Shown here one piece after another: positions 1 to 8,894 of a DNA stretch of 29,988 nucleotides. Numbering within the stretch: the first letter of the stretch is position 1; the number at the start of each line of letters is the position of its first letter. The DNA lies in assembly GCA_022579005.1 (NCBI GenBank), contig MU401796.1:1-29988 (forward strand). Reading direction: 5' to 3'. The notes beneath the pieces are model-generated. The model did no database searches, was not told where the DNA came from, and saw only the letters and a list, made by a program, of their open reading frames with translations. Source of the stretch: Poronia punctata. Lineage: Eukaryota; Ascomycota; Sordariomycetes; Xylariales; Xylariaceae. The translations under genes and the position numbers were made by a program.

Positions 1-130
1 CTTCTTCTTCTTCTTCTTCTTCTTCTTCTTCTTCTTCTTCTTCTTCTTCTTCTTCTTCTTCTTCTTCTTCTTCTTCTTCTTCTTCTTCTTCTTTTTCTTC
101 TTCTTCTTCTTCTTTTTCTTCTTTTTTTTT
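1..130. repeat. CTT/TTC microsatellite with a degenerate T-rich end
   Basis: The first 92 bases are an uninterrupted run of the CTT triplet. After that the repeat is broken by short T expansions and ends in a run of T around 121-130. The array already runs at base 1, so its true left end lies outside the window. The strand is pure pyrimidine. It lies about 0.9 kb beyond the 3' end of RFC3 and no reading frame around it looks coding. Confidence 0.97.
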
Positions 131-1014
131 CGATGCTCATGCAATCCCTCGTCAGGAAGATATGCTAGGTACCTACCTAGCTCCCTTATCAACGCGTTGT
201 TCGGCATTTACCGGTCTCTACCACCAAAGGGCCTAACGGCTCTCTATATGCACTTACATGTCCCTTGTCCCTTGTTCCTAGATTACTGAATAATAAATAT
301 GAACAATTTCGGACGCAGGCTACAGCTTTTTATCTCTTTGGTATTTCCTTTCAATCCGAGCCCCCCCCCACCGGGCTGTAATTATGCCCCTATCCTCGTC
401 GGTTATGCTTTCTTACGATACGTATGGTACCACCGCAGGGTTTACATACCTTAGTTTTAGTTTCTTCCACGCCCGGCCCCCGACACTTTTGATACCCACG
501 TTACGAAGACCCGAGCTTACGTGTATATATATACCTTGGCCGCATCATTCCCAGTGGCTCCTACCTGGATATTAATAGGTTTCCAGTTAACGATTACTTA
601 CCTATATCGTAATCATCTCCGATGGGTGCCGAGAGCCGTGTACGAAAAGATCGGGGTTGGAAGCAACTCCAATTAAAATGTGTACAGTACAGGTAGGATT
701 GCTAATGGTTGGGAACTTCAAAAAAGTACACGTGTACGGGGTCTTCCCGGTTCATGCTGCTGGACATCATGATGTGGGTTATCGTATCGTACTACCTGTC
801 TGATGTTAGGTACATGTTAGTTGTATTAGGAGGGGGGGGAAGAGGGGGAGGGGAGGTCTGAGCAGAAATGATGAGCTAGTTGTGTATGTGTAATGTTAGA
901 CAGATAAACGTCGACGTCAGATTTAGACGCGCATAGCACGCTCCAGTAATGAATCCACTGATCCTTGAATTGTATTTTCGATAATTCGTATTAAAATTCG
1001 GGGTATCTCAGTCG
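131..1014. other. Intergenic region downstream of RFC3
   Basis: No gene is supported here. The stretch holds a palindrome-like CTAGGTACCTACCTAG at 165-180, a run of nine C at 361-369 and a G-rich tract at about 829-856. The reading frame at 384-575 begins at an ATG but is low-complexity and shows no family motif. The part next to 1014 should contain the 3' untranslated region of RFC3. Confidence 0.6.
829..856 (+). repeat. G-rich tract with quadruplex potential
   Basis: About 28 bases on the plus strand consist almost only of G with single or short A interruptions, including runs of eight, five and four G. Four or more G-tracts of at least three bases can be drawn with short loops, which satisfies the usual G-quadruplex pattern. 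It is about 160 bases past the RFC3 stop codon. Any role is inference. Confidence 0.6.
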
Positions 1015-2321
1015 CTAACCCATAAGCTCACAACCTTCCCTGACAATTCCAACAACGGCACCGGTCTGAATAATCTCGTTTGCACCACCGGAAACCCTAT
1101 ATTCGATTTCCGCCAGACCATCCAGCCACCGCACCATAACCTCGGGCTTTACTTCCATCGTGGTCAACTGCTCAGACACTGCTGTGATGATATCAGCTAG
1201 CGCCAAGCCATTAGCAACCTTGAGCGTGTTGATAGTCGATAGACATGTAGTCACGTCGCTGGTCGTCAGGAGCGTGTTAACTATCTTGGTGATGGCCTCT
1301 GGCGGCGGCGCGGCTATGCAATTGTAGATGGTTTCTGTTGTGATGGTTTCGCGGACGATATCCTCTTCGCGAATCTTGGGTCCGTTTTTCGGCTGCATAG
1401 GCGTGCCTGTTTGACTTTGTTTTAGTCCCATGGGAATTTACGGTATGGGGGTAAAGATACTCACTTGACGCATGACAAGCCTGTAATACATTCAACGCTC
1501 GTCGCATATCGCCCCGACTGAGCGTCACAAGGGCATCTGTAGCTTCCGCGTCAATCTTGACACCTTCCTCCATGATCACCTTATCTACCAAGGTCCGAAT
1601 ATCCCTCTCCTTCAAGGGGCTGAACCGGAAGCGCGTACACCGCGACAGCAAGGCAGGAGACAGTTTATGTGTGTAGTTGGCGATGATGGCGAACCGCGTG
1701 TTGGCCGTGTATTTCTCCATGATTCGTCTTAGAGCCATTTGCGCCGTGTTCGTCATGGCATCGGCCTCGTCGAGGACAATTAGTTTAAAGCCTGCCGCGC
1801 GCGATGATGCACCACCGCCCATGGTAAATATCTGTTTCGTGGAGGCGAATGTCTTGATCTGTTCTCGGACGACGTCGATACCGCGATCATCTGATGCGTT
1901 GAGCTCGAGAACCATCTGGCGCATATTTTCCGCCCCATATATCCGGCGAGCGAGGGCCAAGACCGTCGACGTCTTTCCGGTGCCGGGCGGACCGTAGAGA
2001 AGGAGATGTGGTAGACGGTTTGAATCGACGAATTTGTTGATCGTTGAAAGGATGTCTTGGTGGCCTGAGACGTCGGCAAGGCTCACGGGGCGATACTTTT
2101 CCACCCTTTTCGCAAGGTTAGATCTCCAATTACAAAGTTACGCCCATTTCCTCATACAAGCACCAGGCGGTCAAGTCTGCAGCTTACCATGGTAGTGAAT
2201 CCTCAGCCTCTACAGGCAGATTTGCGGCGCTTCGTTTGCCTTTAGCTGTGTTGTCTGATGAGAAGACAATATCGTTGGATGGAGGCCCATCCACGTCCAT
2301 CTCATCCTCATAATCAGACAT
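1015..2321 (-). CDS. rfc3: Replication factor C subunit 3 (clamp loader ATPase)
   Basis: RFC3 is a small subunit of the RFC1-5 clamp loader, an AAA+ ATPase that opens PCNA and loads it on primer-template junctions in the nucleus; it also serves in alternative loaders. Exons are 2321-2188, 2105-1465 and 1406-1015, with introns of 82 and 58 nt, giving 388 residues, close to the family size. Visible motifs are the RFC box WVEKYRP (45-51), Walker A GPPGTGKT (83-90), the [10 protein letters not shown] sensor region (about 112-121), Walker B with DEAD at 157-160, and the SRC arginine finger (199-201). The ATG at 2321 opens an acidic leader of about 42 residues and is the natural start. Box order and the GHQ and SRC signatures fit RFC3 (human RFC5) rather than RFC2 or RFC4. 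The splice junctions preserve the frame and both introns have CTAA-type branch points. Confidence 0.97.
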
Positions 2322-3195
2322 CTTGATAATACCCAAGAAAGTTCTGGATGCGGTAGGTTCGTGCGATGCGTGGATTGGTTAAACTTTCAAGACTCTAAGC
2401 CGTTGAATCGGGTTTTTGCGTTCCCTTTTAATTGGTGGCGATGGTATCGTTTTGTTGATAGATGCGTTGTTGGGCAAGATTGAATGTTTTTATTCTTTCT
2501 ACCTGTGAGGAAGACCCTATAATGACAAAATATCTTGATGCACTCACTGCATTGATAGGTATTAGACGCGTAAAGTGATCTGGCAACGCGTCGCGGGGCA
2601 TGGACCCTTTAAATTCCTATTCAGGTTAGTGAGGTTCCAGAGAATAATCTCGATCTTGTCTTTGGTTCCAGGAAGCTGCAGGTGAAGTCGTCGCTAGGAT
2701 TCTCGTTGCATGCATCTGTCATCATGCACGTTAGGTACGTGTACTCATAAGCTTATACATATCACACTAATCGAACCCCTTGTATAAAGAATCACGGACT
2801 TGTCACTCGTGATCAATTCTGGCTCCGTTTATTCATCTATACACCAAACGTAGAAGTCAATACCTACAAACCGCTCCACCCAAAGTTTGAACTCCGGTGT
2901 TTAGGACATACAAGTAGTTTTACTCGCTGTCACTCGAATATTGTTCGTCACTCATAAGTCCTCTCTTTATCCCCTTAAACGAGAAGAGAACTGACCATAA
3001 ATGTCCTAACCGCTAAAGATATGAAGTAACACAACTGGATACGACCTCTAGGACCTGCCTATTTTTGCCCTTTGAGCAGCGATGATGCTTTTTATACATG
3101 TATTAGGGTAACTCTGTTTCCCAGCCCAACGATCTTCTGCTACAATTCATGTAGCAGACTTCCTCCCGGAAGGCATGATCAGCTGTGATCAATAC
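2322..3195. other. Intergenic region: RFC3 promoter side
   Basis: This gap holds the 5' flank of RFC3 (near 2322) and the 3' flank of the cysteine-rich gene (near 3195). I see no reading frame with protein-like composition, no RNA gene and no clear repeat. Confidence 0.6.
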
Positions 3196-4215
3196 CTAGT
3201 GACAGCTTGCTGAAGACGAATCGCTACTGTCCGATTCGGGGTCTGAATCTGAATCGCCGACAATCTCGTCCTCGGCGAGATTGCGGACGATCAAAAGGCT
3301 GTCGGATCGGCCATTTGTGTACTCGTACTTGGCCAGCGACTTTTTCTCTTCTATTTCGGGTTGAGATGGATCTTGTGTCTCTTCCGGCCAGTTATTTTCC
3401 GAGCTGACACCTTCAACCCACCAAACGTACGCGTCCCCAGTCTGCTTTTCTCCGAGCTCTATGTCGTCCCAGTTGAAGCTAGATTTTAGCGGACTCATGG
3501 GGCTCGTCTCCTCCCCGAGGACCTTGTCAACTTCGGCCAGCTCGATAGCTTCGTTCAGGGGCAGCTCATCGTCTGGTTTCCGGGGCAAATTCACGATGAT
3601 CGAAGGCGACTTTGGTTCATTCGTGCAGTTTTCCCGTCTCTTCAGCAGCTCGAAGCGCCGGTGACAACACTCTGACGGAGAATCGCAATCAACGAAGCAA
3701 TTATGTTCCTTAAGGAGGAAGGCCCGGTCGCGCGCGGCCTGCTCGCATCGTCCCTTGGTCTCGAACCCCAGGACCTTTCGGCGCCACGACCCCCACTGTT
3801 CCCAGCCCACGTAATCGAACTCGGCAGCGCACATGCCGGAGTGCCGACGTTTTTTCTTGCCGCGGCTATTCTTCTCGGCCTTGGGCTTGTTCGAGATGCA
3901 GTATGTGTGCGAGCAATCTAGACAGCGGCGGGTACACCCGAGTCGGTACACGTTCATGCAGCGGTGGCACTGCCATACCCATGATCTAGGTGTCCGCGGC
4001 GGCGGGGGCATAATTGCTGGTAAGTCTGGGCTTGCAGGCAGAATATTCCGGAGATGCAACCGTGCCGGAGGGGAGAGCGGAGGCGTGACGTTGTATGATT
4101 TCTTTGAGGGACTTGCTAATGCTGGTTCTGGGCAACTTATTGTGGGATGCGAGGAGGAAGGTGAGTGTCGTGAAGAAAATAGCGAAAGTTTGGGTATAGA
4201 AAGTCGCGAAGGCAT
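3196..4215 (-). CDS. Conserved-looking Cys-rich protein with possible zinc ribbon, function unknown
   Basis: A single-exon gene of 339 residues that I cannot assign to a named family. The first in-frame ATG is at 4215 and starts MPSRLSIPKL; the frame stays open upstream but offers only a TTG there. Residues 1-77 are Ser/Pro-rich and look disordered. At 79-106 a Trp-flanked block carries Cys at 83, 86, 94, 98, 101 and 106 with His at 84 and 103, which could bind zinc. A Lys/Arg-rich stretch (111-126, including GKKKRR) could act as a nuclear localisation signal. A second block (128-197) has Cys at 129, 157, 173, 177, 183, 184 and 197. The C-terminus (about 314-336) is acidic and Ser-rich, suggesting phosphorylation. 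The layout suggests a nuclear protein, by inference only. The W-x-C-x2-C block resembles uncharacterised fungal proteins I have seen, but I cannot name the family. Confidence 0.78.
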   Translation of the reverse strand: MPSRLSIPKLSLFSSRHSPSSSHPTISCPEPALASPSKKSYNVTPPLSPPARLHLRNILPASPDLPAIMPPPPRTPRSWVWQCHRCMNVYRLGCTRRCLDCSHTYCISNKPKAEKNSRGKKKRRHSGMCAAEFDYVGWEQWGSWRRKVLGFETKGRCEQAARDRAFLLKEHNCFVDCDSPSECCHRRFELLKRRENCTNEPKSPSIIVNLPRKPDDELPLNEAIELAEVDKVLGEETSPMSPLKSSFNWDDIELGEKQTGDAYVWWVEGVSSENNWPEETQDPSQPEIEEKKSLAKYEYTNGRSDSLLIVRNLAEDEIVGDSDSDPESDSSDSSSASCH

Positions 4216-5811
4216 TTTTACGGTGATGTGTCTTGATTTGTGACGAGGTGTTTGGTCGTGATGCCACGTGGTTTGCAGCAAATCACTCAACGTGCGAACA
4301 AAGAGCTGATTCCGACCTGTATGTTTATGAGCGAGGGCTCAACGTGTCCAAATCACCCGGATAGTTTGGAGGAGAGTAGATTACGAAGACGATATTGTCG
4401 ATAAGGTGAACCTGGGAATTCCAGATTATGGATGAAATGAGTGTAGATATAGAAAACAGTCAATAATATCTAAATGAGAGTGTAGAATCAAGGAGCAACT
4501 GATACCAAGATAAACCTAGGGAAAGAATCACAAACTAAAGGTCTGTATTGTTTCGTATGAGTGCTCGACCCAGTAGGTAGGCAGGCAAGTGGCGGAGCAC
4601 ATTATCAAATAGAATACACCAACTTTGTCTCCCAGCGTTCTGACAAAGGGGCTGTTAAGCGAAGCTCAACCTCGCCGGCATGACACGACAACCTACTCAT
4701 CATTACAAGCTTTGTCGTCGAGTTGGGAAGAAAGGTGCCTTTCTCTTACATGAGGAGGGCTCCAAAGGCACGAGATATGTCGGGTGGGAGCTTGATTGTC
4801 CGACTAGAACAAAGAGCATGTAGGTAAGCCTATACTCTCATTGGTTAACAACAAGGCCTTGGGTAGACTAGCATGCGCAATTGCACCCTCTTGCCAACTT
4901 AATCGGGTGGCCCTTTCCACAGCAAGGTTGGGATAGAAAGGCAGTCACTCTTAATCTGCCCCGTTGAATTCCACTCCATATGGTCAATCCTCGATGAGCA
5001 TCCTAGAACGCCGAGTAGAAAGTAGGTAGAAACGGCAAGAGATTCTCTCTTTTTATTTTCCGGAATTTACTAGGTTGGCTGTTGTTGGGCTTCCACGCCG
5101 TATGAGATTCACCACGCCCCATGTGATTGATATGCTGCTGGAACTCAATTCCTGTTGGTCACCAGTCATTACCATTCCAGCTAATGATTCAGCTAATGAT
5201 TCCTCAACTGCGCAATACCATGTCACTACATACCTACAGAAGTTATTGCGACGAGACACTATGAGCCCGGGCCCCGAGAATCGTGTACTGCCTCTTTGCC
5301 GCCTCTTTCGCGATCACATTCATATACCCAGACATAGGGGTTCCACTGCCGATCAATTAACAAATAAGAATGTATTGCTGGCGGAGTGAACGTGTTTTGT
5401 TTTACATAGCACTCTGAATCAGACGAGAACCTGAGTCTCATTTCTGTACCTTCCGCAATGTCTAAGCCTGGGAGCACGCCCGAATCTTCCCAGCGTCCTC
5501 AGCGTCCTGTCGCTGCCAAACGCTGTCGACAATACAGATAGATCTTCTCACATCGACTTCATTCTTCATCTCTTCTTCGACAGAAAAGAAAGGGGCCAGG
5601 AGAGTAGAAAAAATGCAACGAAATAATAACCCACACCCATCAAAGAACAACCCTCTGACCAGTCTCTTTTTTGAAGTATTTCTGCCTCGCATTTGTCACG
5701 CCTGTCTCCCTGGAGCCTACAGAAGCCCACCGTGCCCGAAACCTATACCCATAAGATGAATGCAAAAGAGAATTAAAACCGTCGGCCGTCCGACAGTGAT
5801 CGAGCGGCCCC
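4216..5811. other. Intergenic region between Cys-rich gene and H2A.Z
   Basis: About 1.6 kb without a supportable gene. It contains the 5' flank of the Cys-rich gene and the 3' flank of H2A.Z. A 12-base unit AGCTAATGATTC is repeated in tandem at 5179-5190 and 5191-5202. An open frame on the plus strand at 5075-5389 starts only at TTG and has no family features, so I do not call it. Confidence 0.55.
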
Positions 5812-6705
5812 TCATGCCTCGATAGACTTGTTCTTCTTCTTTTGCTCAACTTTTAGGAGCAAGGCGCGATTGATATGAGGTAGCACACCACCATAGGCGA
5901 TAGTGGCACGGATCAGGGTATCGAGCTCTTCGTCACCTCGAATAGCCAATTGCAAGTGGCGGGGCGTAATGCGTTTCACTTTCAGATCCTTGGCAGCATT
6001 CTGAATAACTTGTTAGCGGGGTGTCACACATATTATGCAGATGGGCAGCATGAAGCGACGAGGAACGGCGACGGTCAGCCAAGGCCGCAGGCCAAATGGG
6101 ATGGGCCAGCTATGCTTCGGTAAAGGGTAGGAGGTGCGACTCACGCCAGCGAGTTCTAGAACTTCTGCGGTCAAGTACTCGAGTACTGCCGTCACGTATA
6201 CTGCTGCTTTGGCGCCCACGCGCATTTTGTTCTGCGTATTCTGTTTTAAGAAGCGCTTGACACGTCCGCAAGGAAACTAAAAAGGCGACAACGTTAGTGT
6301 CGATGTGCACGAGATGTGCTCGTACCACGGGGCCGTGGCCGTAAGCATCGGAGGTGTCAACGGAACGCCAACATATCAGGACGTGACGTGACGGAAGGGT
6401 AGATATGAGAATGGCTGGCGTAGCGCCGGGCAACAGGCTTAAACTTGTGCGGCCGCGGTGCTGTTAAATGGCGCGTCTCGTTTGCGGAGGTAGGCGAGGG
6501 GCATTCCGGTGGGAATGGTGATGCGACAAGAGTTGGACGAGCATATGGCGTAATCCGGCGCGTGCTCTAAGCACATAAGCACATGGGGCGATCTTACCTG
6601 AAGACCAGCACGAGCCGAATGACTCTGTTGTTTCTTGGGACCATCGACGGCTGTTTTGCCACCCGAACTCTTCCCACCCGACGATTTGCCCTTTCCACCG
6701 GCCAT
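5812..6705 (-). CDS. htz1: Histone variant H2A.Z
   Basis: H2A.Z replaces H2A in nucleosomes next to promoters, is deposited by SWR1-type remodellers and affects transcription, silencing and repair. Exons are 6705-6598, 6276-6145 and 6000-5812, all joined in phase 0, giving 142 residues, the usual fungal size. The N-tail is Gly/Lys/Ser-rich with Lys at 5, 7, 12 and 17, the kind of lysines acetylated in this family. The histone fold starts at ARAGLQFPCGR. H2A.Z hallmarks are the [13 protein letters not shown] segment in place of the canonical H2A L1/alpha-1 region, the acidic-patch string GDEELD, and the tail [12 protein letters not shown]. There is no C-terminal SQ motif, so it is not H2A.X-like H2A. 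Both introns have a CTAAC branch point. They measure 321 and 144 nt, long for this window. A CCAAT box (6728-6732) and an AT-rich TATA-like stretch lie directly before the start. Confidence 0.97.
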
Positions 6706-8894
6706 TGTTGATATATTATAGTATTATATTGGTTGCGGCGCGCGCGAAGACGAAACCTAGTGGATAAATCGATGATGTTGTCGGAATAGTGGACCAAGTA
6801 TGAATTCTTCTCGTGGGGTGTTTGTCTTGAATACCGGATGTTGTGGCAATTTTCAGGTCGTGAGTTCCGGAACTCAAATGCTTGCGCGTCGGGGTGCAGC
6901 GAAAATTGTTTTGTTATGGTGTTTTGGGTTGGAACGGGAAGCATGGAAGTTACCCCCAAACCAAGAAAATGGAGAGGCGGCGCAATTTTTGCGTACAAAG
7001 TAGGTCCATTCTGCTGGCTGTGACTTTGCATCCATTGGGGAAGTAGGTCCCTATAATATCTGCAGGTAGGCAACAGCTTGTAGGGCGCCTTAGGCTGTCC
7101 CAGGCTGTTGGTTAAGTGAGTCTAGCCATGCTGGGCACCTCCTTCAGGTAGGTAGTAGCAAACCGGCTGATAGGTACGCACTTGCTGATGGGAGTACGGT
7201 TGGTTGCACTTCAATTACGGGCCATTGAGACTGCGTAGCGCAAACAAACGACACAACAGTACCTAGTCTGGACTAGGTAGACGGTCTGACCACCGACCAT
7301 TGACCACTAACGACCCCGCAATAGAACCAACCTGGCACGAGGCAGGCGCCATACTGTTTTGGGTACTAGTCGGTAAAACTGCGGGCGTTGCAAAGTGATG
7401 TGTTTCGGAGGGAGACATGCTTGGCTTGATAGATGATCTCGAGGGCAGGCGGTCGAGTCGGGTTCAAGCTGTCGGGCTGTTGATGACTGGCAAGTAAAGT
7501 AAATATAGTTTTATTCTAACCATGGTCAGTGGCGTGAGACGCAGGCTGGAGGACCTAGCATGCCAGAAGTCGCGAAGGACAGAAGGATAGCAATGGCTGC
7601 CTCGTAACCTCTGGGCTTTGAGGGTGCTCAGTATTTCGGGTGTTATGAGATTGCGCTGGCCTTCTCAGAAGTAAAACAATCTTACGCTCTCCAGTGAGAG
7701 AGAAGGGCCCGTAAAGTTGAGGGTTGGCAACTGTTAGAGCGCATAATGAACCACGGTGGTCGTCGTCAATATGCGAATAAATCGACAGGAGTAATGCCCG
7801 GTAGACGGCCCCCTTTGCGGCTGGATAGGACACGGAGGAAATCGACAGCCTTGCATTGCACCTCATACCCCCAAGGTCCACCATAACTGGTACTTACATG
7901 TAGTAGGCAGAGGTATGTGCCTCAGAGCTGAGATACATGCATATACTTTGAAGCAAGGTACTTACATTCTGCGGATTACCAGTAGCTATACGTACCATAC
8001 TTAAATTGAGTGACGCACTACTTGTGCACATTTAGGTAGGTACCTTTCGAGCTGTATTTGAATCGTACTCTCAGTAAAGATGTGGTACTTCCAGCTTGGA
8101 AGTTACGTACAGTAATATGTGGGCTTGTAGGTACCTCCGACTAGTGGTTGTTTAGCCACAAATCATTGTCAGCACTTCGGCAAAGAAAGCATTGGCCACG
8201 GCCTGTTTCATCTGTTATTATTGTACCTGTACACCTCTTCCCGTTCATCCACCTTTCAACTTGCCATTTTCTTTCATGTTCTTATCAGACGCGTCGCCAA
8301 CCTCGATCACCGTTATTGCATTTTCTAAATCATCTAGACTGACCCGGCTAGATCAATTCCTTTGTCTGAGATCACGTTTATCGCCTTCTTTGCACGGACG
8401 GCTTTCCTTTGACCACGAACCTCAGGATCGCTCTACGATACCTTCACCTTCGTCTACAACTTGCCGCAATAAGTCGCAACATTTGACAACCGTCCTATAA
8501 TCAGTAGTGCTTGGCGGGAAATAGAAGAAAGATATTGCGCGTGGCGGAAAAATAAATCCATTAGGGATCTAATGCGGAAGATGCGTTGAAGCCTTTCCAG
8601 CATTCTACGGCCGCTCTCAGATTGTGGCGCAGGGATTAGCAGTTTGCGACGGAGACAACAGTCATCGAATCTCAGTGCTTCATATTCCTTGTGGTGAAGA
8701 CATTGCATGGGTGGCTTTTGCCTTTGTGACATCGCTTTCGATTTTTGAAGGTTGGAAGTTCTGTATCCGCCGGTCAGGGATCTTCTTAAAAAGTCACGCA
8801 ACAAATTTGTTGTGATCCAGGGTCATATCCCCCGGACAGGCCGTCTCGTTGAACCTGTTCTTTTTTTGATTTGTGTGCTCTCAATAATACAACT
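6706..8894. other. Divergent intergenic region between H2A.Z and PCF11
   Basis: A 2.2 kb gap between divergently transcribed genes, so it should hold both promoters. It contains dispersed AGGTAGGTA-type words (about 7147, 8034, 8127) and an inverted repeat CCTAGTC-TG-GACTAGG at 7262-7277. The part from about 8200 to 8460 is rich in C and T on the plus strand, as is usual for fungal leaders. Frames at 7555-7884 (-) and 8148-8500 (+) are open but lack motifs or supporting splice structure. Confidence 0.55.
6728..6732 (-). promoter_or_regulatory. CCAAT box upstream of H2A.Z
   Basis: CCAAT lies on the coding strand 23 bases before the H2A.Z ATG, followed by an AT-rich run containing TATAATA. CCAAT boxes are common in fungal histone promoters. 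Its closeness to the ATG is unusual and would require a very short leader, so it may be chance. Confidence 0.3.

Noticed and set aside
1277..1464. Extension of the RFC3 second-exon frame (SEYLYPH...)
   Set aside because: It reads through a consensus GTGAGT donor at 1464; splicing to 1406 restores the conserved RFC3 C-terminus.
4216..4290. Upstream extension of the Cys-rich protein to 4290
   Set aside because: The outer codon is TTG; the first ATG is at 4215.
5075..5389. 104-codon plus frame between the Cys-rich gene and H2A.Z
   Set aside because: It begins at TTG, has no motif, and an equally open minus frame overlaps it.
7555..7884. 109-codon minus frame starting at an ATG
   Set aside because: Composition is ordinary, no motif or intron signals are associated, and it sits in promoter-type DNA between divergent genes.
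8148..8804. Open frames on both strands upstream of PCF11
   Set aside because: The plus frames reflect a C/T-rich leader and the 116-codon minus frame starts at TTG; none has family features.
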